Below, piece after piece: positions 28,382 through 36,312 of a stretch of 36,362 bases of DNA; positions within the stretch are counted from its first letter, which is position 1, and every line of letters starts with the position of its first letter. Origin of the DNA: a virus; the IMG/VR virus record IMGVR_UViG_3300049043_000030, positions 1 through 36,362 of that record; one strand, given 5' to 3'. A model generated the notes under the pieces. That model did not search any database. It had not been told where the DNA came from and saw nothing but the letters and a program-made list of their open reading frames with translations. The position numbers and the translations under genes are program-made.

Positions 28382-28823
28382 TTATTTGATTACCGCCAAC
28401 ACCCCCAAAATAATTACACCCAACACCGCCATGCGCTTGTGTCTGCGTTGTTTTCTTATCTCTTTGGCTTGCGCTACAATCAGCGTGCTATCAGCCACTA
28501 TCACGCTATCCTTGAACCGCAATCTCAACCTCTTTGATTTGTATAATCGTGTCGCACTCGGCAACTACTAACTGAATAAACGTATCGCACTCGGCAGGCG
28601 CAATGGTGCGAATGTACTTCACTCGCTGGATGTATATCGTGTCACGCTCACGGCTCTTATTTTCCGCTATCCTTGCACGTTCCCGCAGCACTTCGGTTTG
28701 GGTGAGCAAACTATCAATGTTGTGACCGACATTAAACGGCTCTACGTTCGTGCGGTGGCAGGTTCGGTAAGTCATTGCTATTAATACCAATAACAATGCG
28801 GCTAACTGCAAGTAAATTCTCAT
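28382..28823 (-). CDS. Spanin-like protein with two membrane helices
   Basis: About 147 aa from ATG 28823. An N-terminal helix (LQLAALLLVLIAMTY) is followed by a charged, coiled-coil periplasmic part (TQTEVLRERARIAENKSRER, DSTLIVAQAKEIRKQRRHKR) and, after a frameshift near 28510, a C-terminal helix (MAVLGVIILGVLAVI). An N-anchored coiled coil beside lysis genes fits an inner-membrane spanin. The second helix at the end is unusual for i-spanins but I have seen it in Bacteroidetes phages. Confidence 0.55.
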
Positions 28824-29243
28824 ACTACAATAATATTTTTAACCTCAACTTCAAACGGCAACCTAACACCGGTATGGTCTCTGTTCTGCATACGCTCCTA
28901 ATGTATAGCCGATCGGCAACGTTCTACGGCTCGGGAACGTAAACCCTTGCGCTGTTTCGTTCACGATGCAATAGTATTCGTAACGGCTCATTTTTAGCGT
29001 TACGTGGCAAAGTTCGCCCACTTGCACCTCACAAATGTACTTGCTTATTTGCTTGCCGTTAAGGTAGGTATATAGAAACAATCTGCAAGTGCTTGTGTCC
29101 TCACTTCGGTTGATGCCTATGCGAACCGAGTTGATATGATGATGACCTCTGCTAAACCCCGCAATCTTTTGTATGCCCTCGCTTGGAAGCATATCGGGTA
29201 CGGTAAACTTAAAGGTCATTATTCGGGGGTTGCACACTAACAT
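28820..29243 (-). CDS. Unknown beta-rich protein of the lysis module
   Basis: About 141 aa from ATG 29243 (MLVCNPRIMTFKFTVPDMLP), overlapping the holin-like stop. It has GFSRGHHHINSVRIGINRSE, RLFLYTYLNGKQISKYICEV and TFPSRRTLPIGYTLGAYAEQ. After a frameshift near 28880 the end is GVRLPFEVEVKNIIVV. The sequence looks like a lectin-like or LamG-like beta sandwich. No clear family is recognised. Confidence 0.55.
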
Positions 29244-29500
29244 CCTGCGCCCTCCTCTCTACAGTTATCTACTTTCGGTTCGGTTGTGGTGTTGCTGCGT
29301 AAATTCACAATCTGCTCAACCGTAACTATCCCCATACACACCGCAGCGAATATCAGCCAAGCATACAACGCTTCTATTTGAGCGGCTGATGGTATCAATC
29401 GAGCGGTAATGTATATTGATGTTGCAACGGCTACGAATGCCGATAGTTTCCGAGCGGAGTAGTTGCCCTTGATGTTTTTAAAGGAGTCGAGTATTTTCAT
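29237..29500 (-). CDS. Holin-like two-helix membrane protein
   Basis: 87 aa, intact, from ATG 29500 (MKILDSFKNIKGNYSARKLS), overlapping the DUF3310 stop. Two hydrophobic helices (KLSAFVAVATSIYITARLI and LYAWLIFAAVCMGIVTVEQI) flank a short turn, and the C-terminus is polar. The size, helix layout and closeness to the endolysin fit a holin family common in Bacteroidetes phages. Confidence 0.65.
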   Translation of the reverse strand: MKILDSFKNIKGNYSARKLSAFVAVATSIYITARLIPSAAQIEALYAWLIFAAVCMGIVTVEQIVNLRSNTTTEPKVDNCREEGAGC

Positions 29501-29700
29501 TGCTTGTTTATTTCGTGCGTTAAATACCACAATGCTTTTTGTAGGTCTTGTTTTCGGTTGCCTTTTTTGTCCGACCTCAACACATATTTTATAACATTCG
29601 CCAACTCAAAATTCAAGTCGTAGTGGTTGATTATCTTTATCACTTCAAACGGATTGCCCTCGCCTCCGTAGTGCTTCGGGTGGTTGACTGCCTCACTCAT
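29497..29700 (-). CDS. DUF3310 (SaV-like) protein
   Basis: 67 aa, intact, from ATG 29700. The family hallmark VNHPKHYGGEGNPFEVIKII and ELANVIKYVLRSDKKGNRKQ with DLQKALWYLTHEI is complete. DUF3310 proteins are common in phages and may act in nucleotide metabolism, but this is not settled. Both ends overlap neighbours by ATGA. Confidence 0.9.
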   Translation of the reverse strand: MSEAVNHPKHYGGEGNPFEVIKIINHYDLNFELANVIKYVLRSDKKGNRKQDLQKALWYLTHEINKQ

Positions 29701-29876
29701 ATCACCTCCTGCAATTTCAACCGTTCAAACTCTTTGACGGTCATGTTGAACTTAGTTACCGCTTTCGGCAGTAAACTCCATGTGTGGCATCATGCTGACC
29801 GCCAATAGGTATTGTTATCATTCGTAAGTAGGTTATAACCTTACCTAAATAGTTGTATCGCTTTGCCTTTTATCAT
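29697..29876 (-). CDS. Small unknown protein, frameshifted
   Basis: About 60 aa from ATG 29876 (MIKGKAIQLFR), overlapping the endolysin stop and ending KFNMTVKEFERLKLQEVI at the DUF3310 start. The middle (NDNNTYWRSA, THGV) is spread over frames by at least two errors near 29840 and 29790. The ATGA couplings on both sides argue it is real. Confidence 0.4.
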
Positions 29877-30268
29877 ATTTTTGCCCTCCAATCTTTAAGT
29901 TCAAAATGTGGTGCATCTATGAAACGCACCCAATCGCCACCCCAAACAATATCATTTGATACCGTTTTTATGATGTCTGCGAATGCTTTAAAATACTTTG
30001 GCGTATAATCTACCTTTCTATTGCGAATAAACGCTATATCAAAGGCAAATGAAGGCAAGTAATTGTGCGGTATTGACCTGCCCTTGCATTGGTTATCTTT
30101 GGTCGCTTGTTGAAGTACAAGTCTTGCATTTGCATTGTTTCGGTAAGTGCAAGTTCTAATCACATTCACATCGGGGTGCTGCTCGTTAAACTTCTGTTCT
30201 GCTGCGAGGTATGCCACTTGTAACGTTTGGTGCAAGTCCTCTATCTTTCGGCTTTCGTATGGTTTCAT
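29873..30268 (-). CDS. Endolysin, M15-type peptidase
   Basis: 131 aa, intact, from ATG 30268 (MKPYESRKIEDLHQTLQVAY). Zinc and catalytic residues are in SIPHNYLPSFAFDIAF (His and Asp) and in VWGGDWVRFIDAPHFELKDW (Asp-x-x-His). This is the T5-like L-alanyl-D-glutamate peptidase layout, which cuts the stem peptide of peptidoglycan at lysis. There is no signal peptide, so a holin is needed for release. Confidence 0.88.
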   Translation of the reverse strand: MKPYESRKIEDLHQTLQVAYLAAEQKFNEQHPDVNVIRTCTYRNNANARLVLQQATKDNQCKGRSIPHNYLPSFAFDIAFIRNRKVDYTPKYFKAFADIIKTVSNDIVWGGDWVRFIDAPHFELKDWRAKI

Positions 30269-30482
30269 CACTTATACTCTTATACCAAGTGAATATTGTT
30301 ATCGGGAGTGTTGCAAGTATGCCGCTTAAAGTTAGACAACAAAAGGCGTGCCAATAAATGGCTTTCCATTGTTATAATCTCAACTGCAATGATTTTAATG
30401 TCATTAAGATAGCAATGTTCATCACTACTGACGTAACCGCAAACACGGTTGATTGGGATAATTGTTTTTGATTTCTGCTCAT
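30186..30482 (-). CDS. Small membrane protein, possible holin or spanin part
   Basis: 98 codons from ATG 30482 (MSRNQKQLSQSTVFAVTSVV) in one frame, broken by TAA at codon 37 (30372-30374). The first helix is TVFAVTSVVMNIAILMTL. The second, beyond the stop, is FCCLTLSGILATLPITIF, followed by a polar tail overlapping the endolysin start. A Shine-Dalgarno-like AGGAGGGGG precedes it. The TAA is probably a read error, or a 36-aa single-helix protein is real. Confidence 0.45.
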
Positions 30483-30484
30483 AA

Positions 30485-30794
30485 CTACCCCCTCCTTTTT
30501 TCAGCGTTTCTTTGCTGCGTTCTATAAGTCATTTTAGTATGCTTATACGGAATGTAAATTGGCGAAGGATAGGCCATCATTCTTGTGGTGCTGAAATCAA
30601 GGCCACTGTGTTCTGTCGGATATTTCAATGCCTTGATTTTTTCTTTGTCGGTTGATAGTTGCTTGTTTGTTTGCGCCTGCAACTTCATTCTGTGTTGTGG
30701 CTTCCATTGCTTTGGCTTGCTCCGGTGCTGACACCATACTCATTGCCGCCATAAATGCTGCAACAGTTTGCGTAAATCTTGATTTTTTTCTCAT
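30485..30794 (-). CDS. Secreted protein, lysis module
   Basis: About 103 aa from ATG 30794. An N-terminal signal peptide (RKKSRFTQTVAAFMAAMSMV then SAPEQAKA) is followed, after a frameshift near 30660, by LSTDKEKIKALKYPTEHSGL,DFSTTRMMAYPSPIYIPYKH and a basic end (RNAEKRRG). No lipobox cysteine is seen. It may be a periplasmic lysis helper. The promoter at 30817-30847 drives it. Confidence 0.55.
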
Positions 30795-30816
30795 AGGTTT
30801 TAGTTTTAGTTTGCCG

Positions 30817-30847
30817 CAAAGATAGTCTTTTTTTTCAATCTCGCAAA
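30817..30847 (-). promoter_or_regulatory. Bacteroidetes-type promoter for the lysis genes
   Basis: On the minus strand a -33 TTTG (30847-30844) and a -7 TATCTTTG (30824-30817) are 19 bases apart, a near-ideal Bacteroidetes promoter. It overlaps the end of the small membrane gene at 30835 and faces the secreted-protein gene start at 30794. Confidence 0.8.
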
Positions 30848-30984
30848 CCTAACCAAACTAATACCGCACCAAGCACCGTTTTAACGGCTTTGCGGTATTC
30901 GGCACGCATAAGAATAACAAAGGCTACCGCAATCAATAACGCTGCGGCAAATGGCTTAATTACGGTTAACGTTTCGTTGGTCAT
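30835..30984 (-). CDS. Small single-helix or two-helix membrane protein
   Basis: 49 aa from ATG 30984 (MTNETLTVIKPFAAALLIAV). FAAALLIAVAFVILM and VLGAVLVWLGL are hydrophobic. It overlaps the preceding gene by 29 bases in a different frame. The pair looks like holin/antiholin-type small membrane proteins, but this is inferred. Confidence 0.5.
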   Translation of the reverse strand: MTNETLTVIKPFAAALLIAVAFVILMRAEYRKAVKTVLGAVLVWLGLRD

Positions 30985-31234
30985 TTTGCAACCGTTCCAA
31001 TTCAATTTTATTCTTCTTGTACGCCATCCAACCGTTAACGATACCGAGTATAACCACAATTAATGAGCCAATTTTTATAGCCCACTTGGTAAATTCATCC
31101 ATATCAACTCCGCTTGTGTAAAGTTCAACAAATAATGTGGTAGTGCCGATGATAACTTGCATTATTGCACCCAATATAGTGCCGCCAAAGAAATCAGTTA
31201 TGGTATTGTGTGCTTGCGCTATGTCTTGGTTCAT
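30956..31234 (-). CDS. Membrane protein, holin-like candidate
   Basis: 92 aa, intact, from ATG 31234 (MNQDIAQAHNTITDFFGGTI). Helices GAIMQVIIGTTTLFVELY and WAIKIGSLIVVILGIVNGWM are separated by a short acidic loop. The tail is charged (KKNKIELERLQNDQRN). It overlaps genes at both ends. A holin role is plausible from position before the lysis promoter. Confidence 0.55.
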   Translation of the reverse strand: MNQDIAQAHNTITDFFGGTILGAIMQVIIGTTTLFVELYTSGVDMDEFTKWAIKIGSLIVVILGIVNGWMAYKKNKIELERLQNDQRNVNRN

Positions 31235-31475
31235 ATAAGATTAATATCGTTTATTTGTTCAGGTATTTTTACTATTTCTAAATTTTTTACCCATTGGCAA
31301 TTTGGATTTGTGCAATTGGCAATTTCTTCAATTGTAATTATCCATTCTTCATTAATCAAAATCGGGTTAAAATATGAGCATTCGTGTACATTGCGGCTGT
31401 CAATTCCCTTGCTTGTTCAAGAGTTAATATAGCACCGTATTGAGTATAATCTTCTTGTGTAATTCCTTTAAACAT
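31231..31475 (-). CDS. Small unknown protein between fibre and lysis genes
   Basis: About 81 aa from ATG 31475 (MFKGITQEDYTQYGAILTLE), overlapping the fibre stop. After one frameshift near 31375 it reads NPILINEEWIITIEEIANCT and WVKNLEIVKIPEQINDINLI. The small domain with paired Cys (NCTNPNC) might be a fibre chaperone or a minor virion protein. Unknown. Confidence 0.5.
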
Positions 31476-32316
31476 TTCTTCCTAATGTTGTTTGAAAAGT
31501 ATTTATTGCATTATAAAAATCTGCTCTTTCTCCTGCCGATAATGAGTTTCCCATTGATGCAAAAGCATATTGGCGAGAATTAAAGCCACTTGCTGTTCCC
31601 GATATGTTCACGCTACCAATAAAATATATTAAAAGCACAAGTGCCCGATGATGCTGTATGTATTACTTGTCATCAATCCGCCATTGCTTACATAAAACGC
31701 AGTTGCATTTGATGCTGTGCGTTGATATAGTTGTATTGCTCGTTGGAAAGGAATTAGTTGCTGTAAGTAAGTTTAAGTCGTTATTATACGCTTCAATACT
31801 TAGCCTACACCATTTTCTTGACCTAAACCCTAACACCCTTGTTCCTGTTACGGCAGTACCTATATCATAGTTGGCATTGGTTGCATTTGCTACGAATGTA
31901 AATTGATAAGTGATTATCATTTTGAGGTAGCACAGAGCCTAATAGATTAAGTATTGGCATAACCATTTGTACCATTGCCCTGAATACCATTAACAGAATG
32001 AGTTACACCACCAACGAATGTTATTTGATATTGCGCTGTATTTTTTAAATTATAAGAATGTGCTATTCATTTCCTCCCACAAATGGATAGATAGCAGTGC
32101 ACTTTGTCCATATACCTGCCATTTTTAAAGTTGTTACCGCAATTTGATAGATGAGCATCTTTTAATTTGATTTGCCTTGTAATGATGCCGTGTATAGAAA
32201 CAATTTAGCATCAAGGTCTGAATACTTGGTGTATATATTTTTGGTAATAACAATTCCGCTTGTAAGGTCTTATCAACCCACACAACAATACCTGTTTCAA
32301 TACCTGTTTTTATCAT
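31468..32316 (-). CDS. Tail appendage protein with LamG-like C-terminus
   Basis: About 283 aa from ATG 32316 (MIKTGIETGIVVWVDKTLQA). Joined frames give DLDAKLFLYTASLQGKSN, KMAGIWTKCTAIYPFVGGNE, HSYNLKNTAQYQITFVGGVT, HSVNGIQGNGTNGYANT and the C-terminal SRQYAFASMGNSLSAGERAD, NAINTFQTTLGRNV. The pattern 'AGIW-K--AIYPFVGG ... GV-HS-NG--GNG-NGYA-T' is shared by fibre-associated proteins of many Bacteroidetes phages and ends in a LamG-like sandwich. It probably binds host glycan. It is heavily frameshifted, with at least six breaks. Confidence 0.6.
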
Positions 32317-32753
32317 CGGTCAGTATATTGAGCTGATACATAACATATACCAGTCATAACCAATACAGCCACTACTTTAATGTTTCACTCGGGGCAAGTC
32401 GGATAATTCTTTTGCCATTTTGGTCAACTGTCATACCGTTTAATACTGTCGGATTTAAAACATCAACGTTTAGCACACCCGATACATTACCACTGCTTAA
32501 TGGTACGTTAACAAGTCCTAATGGTCTTACAGAAGTACCTGCCGAGTGAACGATTGACAATAGTAAATTAACTGCTGCGGTACTTGTAGTATTGGCAACC
32601 AATGAGTCGACAATACATCCATTTGCACCTGCTGTTAATATCTAACTGCGTTGGTTGTTGTTCCTAATGTTACCTCATTAACCGGTTTAAAGTGCCTACT
32701 GCTGTCTTTGGTGTTCTGCACTACACGGGAATTTGATTTGCGTTTAGTGCCAT
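32313..32753 (-). CDS. Fibre-associated protein
   Basis: About 146 aa from ATG 32753 (MALNANQIPV), overlapping the next start. It continues AVNLLLSIVHSAGTSVRPLG, VPLSSGNVSGVLNVDVLNPT and MTVDQNGKRIIRLAPSETLK, a beta-rich virion protein. A frameshift near 32380 alters the end to VAVLVMTGICYVSAQYTD. Similar small proteins follow fibres in Bacteroidetes phages, with function unknown. Confidence 0.6.
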
Positions 32754-32754
32754 A

Positions 32755-33941
32755 TTAATTGCCTGTTAAAAATCTTAAATGAACCTTTAAACTTAATTCT
32801 ATTTCTTTTCCAAATGTGCTTTGCCACAATGATGTTGAAGTGTTGTACATTAACACATCCCCATTTGCCGGTGTTTGTGCGCTCACATCGTGAAGCCATT
32901 CCATTTCATAACCATTCTGTATTCTTACATACATTCTGCCTGCTGAACCTGCACTTGCAGTTGTTCCGTGCCTACATAAACTAAATGATTGGGTGCATAA
33001 GGCTTTGTTCTTGTTATTGCCCCATTTTGTTGCACCGAGATAAACACTGTCCCCATCCACAAAAGGCGAACCTAATATCTTAACCCATCAATCAGTCCTT
33101 GCAATATAATTATTACCCCTTTATTGATTTGCGCCTATGCTTGATGGACAACACCCACCGTTCTTGCCGAAGTCGCATCGCTTTGTATTATTTGCTAACT
33201 TTACATCATTCTATCCCCTGTACCACCGAAAGCATAAACAACTTGACCTTTTGTGATTGATACACTATCAGCATTGGTAACGTATGCAAATAAGCTATTC
33301 GGCAAAGTTCCTATCAGCTGAAAGCCGTTGAGTGTTGAATTGTAAATCAATAGCATTTCAGCACCTGCCCATATATCGCCACCGATTATTGCACCATCGT
33401 TATTGCGGTACAATGTTCGTACCAAGCGTGTTTAATGTAATAGTTGAACCTGTTGTGTTGCCGTTCGGTTCAAGCGTATCAAGTAGGGTATCGCCATCGG
33501 TATAACTTAATACGCCTGATATTGTTGCTGTGTATGTATCCGGTACCCGATGCCGTTGCTTTGGTTTATCCGCCGCCACCACCAATATCTAGCTTTAACA
33601 TTGCGGAAGCTTGCGGAGTACTGTTAAGATTATCTGGCAATTGAAATTCAGTTTGTAGATGTTAAGTTTGGCGATGTTATTGTTGCATTCCCTCAAGCAT
33701 TGCTGATTAGATACTGCATCGTGTTTAATATCACGAGACTATCACTGCCACCATATGTCAATAGTTATCCTCTGATGCAACATTCCCCTCTGTTAATACT
33801 TGCTGCAAATCGGGTGTTGCCAAATCAGCAATATCTTGTGTCGTTGCTTTTTCCGTAACACCACCTTGCGCAATTGGCACTGGCTCCGAACCTGATAAGC
33901 GCGCCTGCGGATGTTAACGCACTTACTTTCTTGTCAGCCAT
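32755..33941 (-). CDS. Tail fibre protein
   Basis: About 395 aa from ATG 33941 (MADKKVSALTSAG). The N-terminus with SGSEPVPIAQGGVTEKATTQ is a fibre opening like the ISELP protein. DTYTATISGVLSYTDGDTLL, RTLYRNNDGAIIGGDIWAGA, FAYVTNADSVSITKGQVVYA and VRIQNGYEMEWLHDVSAQTP are typical of a widespread Bacteroidetes phage fibre repeat region. It probably mediates host recognition. Numerous frameshifts occur, the worst between 33090 and 33200 and around 33600-33770. Confidence 0.75.
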
Positions 33942-34446
33942 TATAATTCAATTTTAAAGTCATTTTCTTTGCAACAAATAAAAATTATCTTCTTGCAATA
34001 AATAATAAACAACAGGCGGTTCATCACTCCCCAGAACTGCGTTGCAGAATATAGTGTTAGTTGGTACGTTTGTGGCTACTTTAGTTACTTGAATTTCTTG
34101 ATTTTTCCGATTGCGAGTTCGATGATATGTTCAACCCCGTTAGTTGACAAAATTCGGCAACTCGGTCGCAAGGCCAATAACCGAATCAATGCCAAATCCC
34201 AAACGGACTGCACCTGCTTGATGAAGTATGTGTTGTCGGGTTGCTTTGGCGTGTTCTTTTGCTTGATGGCAGCCGCTTCAACTTTTTCGGTTTGATTGTT
34301 TCATCGTATATCAATGTCAACCCCACAATGCTATCGGTAATGGTCAATCCGTTGTCATTGCATAACTTAACCGAGTACTGCGCATCACCATAAAGTAACA
34401 CGGCCACATCGTATATCCCTTGCCCGTTTTTAACTGCGTATAGCAT
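33941..34446 (-). CDS. Baseplate protein with LysM-like domain
   Basis: About 168 aa from ATG 34446 (MLYAVKNGQGIYDVAVLLYG). The LysM-like pattern (YAVKNGQGIYDVAVLLYG, LTITDSIVGLTLIYDE) resembles gpX/gp53-type tail proteins. After frameshifts a second LysM-like unit starts with TYFIKQVQSVWDLAL. The end is PVVYYLLQEDNFYLLQ, running into the next start by TAATG. It probably sits at the tail tip. Frameshifts lie near 34275, 34190, 34085 and 33970. Confidence 0.6.
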
Positions 34447-34457
34447 GGACCTCAAAG

Positions 34458-34737
34458 TTAGTGGTGTTGTTGTCTGTTAAACGCTACCGATACGCTTGAA
34501 TAACCATCGGCAGTTAGTTGTTGCAATATCTGCTTGCGTAGTTGCTTTAACTGCGTACCCGAACTATTGAGGAAGTTGTCAATACCAACACCGCAAAAAA
34601 TGTACTCTTCCAATCACCTTGATTAGAGTTAATTATGTCGATGATATGGTCTTCATCACTATTGCCGATAACGAAATCATTATTTTGATCCAATTGCGCA
34701 GCCATCGTATACGATTATCCTTAGCCGTTCTTGCCAT
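34458..34737 (-). CDS. Baseplate wedge protein, gp25/W-like
   Basis: About 93 aa from ATG 34737 (MARTAKDNRIR). After correcting two frameshifts (about 34705 and 34590) it reads DQNNDFVIGNSDEDHIIDII, NQGDWKEYIFCGVGIDNFLN and SSGTQLKQLRKQILQQLTAD with GYSSVSVAF. The 'DFVIGxSDxxHI ... GVGI-NFLN ... L---I--QL--DGY' pattern is the gp25-type wedge protein. In the natural order it should follow the hub gene, which is at the other end of the window. Confidence 0.65.
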
Positions 34738-34744
34738 GTTTTAA

Positions 34745-34885
34745 TTACGTTATGTTATTAATTCTGTTTGTTGTGTCAAGATTTAATCGTGTCGCTTCTG
34801 GAGATGGTGCAGATGCAAATATTCCACTTGGCGCAAGCAACAACTTGACTTGAACACGCTATAATTAATGAATTTACTTTATTTT
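34745..34885 (-). CDS. C-terminal fragment of a hub/spike-like protein
   Basis: An open frame runs from the chimera boundary to TAA (34747-34745), with LLLAPSGIFASAPSPEATRL, NLDTTNRINNIT at the end. The 5' part is missing because the molecule ends here. It should belong to the gene just before gp25, probably the hub or the spike, but the fragment is too short to identify. Confidence 0.4.
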
Positions 34886-34935
34886 AGCAATACGTAACTG
34901 TTTTAGCAAATCTACTCGTTCAGTTTATTGTTGCT
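34886..34935. other. Internal nanopore adapter junction (chimeric read)
   Basis: AGCAATACGTAACTG (34886-34900) is the exact reverse complement of 22-36, the bottom strand of the ligation adapter. A noisy forward copy follows at 34912-34935 (CTACTCGTTCAGTTTATTG, then TTGCT). This is the signature of one read ending and the next beginning without being split. Sequence on either side should not be treated as linked. Confidence 0.93.
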
Positions 34936-34941
34936 AAATAA

Positions 34942-35700
34942 AGGAGACCAATTAAAGCGAACCCAGATCAGAAACGGTTGTTTGATGATTATGGTGATAG
35001 TTATGTTTCTGGGATCCTTCTGCTTCATTACAAGCTAAACCAAGCGAAGAAACTCAAACCCGCCAACCCGAAAGGAAGCACCAAGAAAACCACTGAAAAC
35101 ATCGCCATTAAGTATGCATATATTAGCAATGAGCTGGATCTTTCCAAAAACACCTTCAAAGAGGCGATTGCGAAGAAGCACTACCGCAAAAACGAATGCT
35201 GGATCAACACGCTCATGGACATTTACGGTGATACGCTTCTGTCCAAAGACAAACAACGATACCGTCTAACTCGTGAGAAGCTCTTGCAAATCATAGGCAG
35301 AACTGAAGAAACTATAGCAAACGGACTCACGATCCAAGAGATGGAGCCCTTCTTCGTCAAGTTCCGTCTTGCAAGTTCGGATCTTTGATGCATGTTATAA
35401 CTGCATTTATGAATACGACCCCCGTTCCGAAATCATCATAACAAGGTGCTCTACTGCTTAGCCAAAAACAATCACATTTACACCTTGAATTATAACATCA
35501 AGTCCCTTGAGCAAACCCGCAACGACATTGATGAGGAAGAGGAGGATGATGAACAAGCCATGACCGTAAGGGCATCCTCTGACTATAGGATTGTTGAAGA
35601 CCGCAACACGGAATACTGCAGAATGATCCAAAACATTGATGATATCTTGGAGGTGATCAAGGAGGAAGTTGCAAAGCACGGCGATACGTTAATTTTGTAA
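34942..35700 (+). CDS. Unknown partial gene on the second, unrelated molecule
   Basis: About 250 codons on the plus strand, open from the adapter junction, so the 5' end is missing. The first frame (34942-35388) has DDYGDSYVSGILLLHYKLNQ, KYAYISNELDLSKNTFKEAI and REKLLQIIGRTEETIANGL. After two frameshifts near 35375-35440 it continues with VRIFDACYNCIYEYDP, LYCLAKNNHIYTLNYNIKSL and, after an acidic stretch, MIQNIDDILEVIKEEVAKHG. I do not recognise the family. Its strand, codon use and spacing differ from the phage, and its source could be another virus or a eukaryote. Confidence 0.5.
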
Positions 35701-35862
35701 CAACTAGTACATATTTCTTACCTTTATATATATATTGTTAAGATTCATTGAATTTAACCGCTTAAATGATACTCAGATGTTAGATCGACTGTAAGAAATT
35801 ATGTAGCAGACAGACGTCAATACACAGGGTTAGTTTTTAAGGTCTTTTAGATATAAAATGCA

Positions 35863-35889
35863 ATCTATCCCACTATTAGTGGGATAGAT
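35863..35889. repeat. Perfect palindrome, 13-bp arms
   Basis: ATCTATCCCACTA and TAGTGGGATAGAT flank a single T. It can form a hairpin in RNA or a protein-binding dyad. There is no T-tract, and it lies about 160 bases after the plus-strand gene, so it could help define a 3' end. Confidence 0.85.
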
Positions 35890-35942
35890 GATATCAAAAT
35901 TTGAAAGAAATAAGATAACCTTAATGTTGTCAATGAATCCAA

Positions 35943-35964
35943 AATCTATTGAATTCAATAGATT
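35943..35964. repeat. Perfect palindrome, 22 bp
   Basis: AATCTATTGAA followed directly by TTCAATAGATT, fully self-complementary with an EcoRI-type centre GAATTC. It lies 53 bases after the first palindrome. Confidence 0.85.
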
Positions 35965-36114
35965 GAAATATACATTAACTGCCAAAGCTTTATATTATTA
36001 AATATCTATTTAGATTATAGAAAATATGTAATTTGGAAGAAGAGATTTCAACCAACTCTAAATACAATATTAGAAGAATAAATATATGTTCATACAAAGT
36101 GTCCTCGTAGGAAC

Positions 36115-36312
36115 TCACAGATAGTCAGATAATTGTCTTTCTGCAGTATGTGGATCCTGTGTATATTGTTGTCTCCAATTATCCATTTCATGAAGATATA
36201 TCTGTGAAAAATTTACAGCATTACTTGCATTGGAATTACTGGGATCAATTCCATGACTCTCCATATGCCGTCTAAAAGTGCGTTAGCTTGATTATTTCTA
36301 ACAGCTGGGTCT
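36115..36312 (-). CDS. C-terminal fragment on the second molecule
   Basis: On the minus strand a frame entering from the adapter boundary reads DPAVRNNQANALLDG and then, after one frameshift near 36270, RHMESHGIDPSNSNASNAVN, FSQIYLHEMDNWRQQYTQDP and HTAERQLSDYL-stop. The composition is coding-like. The N-terminus is missing and the family is not recognised. Confidence 0.4.

Larger units (their letters stand above)
35701..36114. other. Non-coding AT-rich stretch of the second molecule
   Basis: No convincing gene is seen. The stretch holds two perfect palindromes (35863-35889 and 35943-35964) and is otherwise AT-rich. It lies between a plus-strand gene and a minus-strand gene fragment, so it is a convergent intergenic region. 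Confidence 0.6.

Noticed and set aside
30372-30374. In-frame TAA inside otherwise open frames (also in the 26270-26425 ORF and after 22190), suggesting stop-codon recoding
   Set aside because: Most genes here end normally at TAA, so TAA cannot be read as an amino acid genome-wide. Single-base errors explain these cases better.
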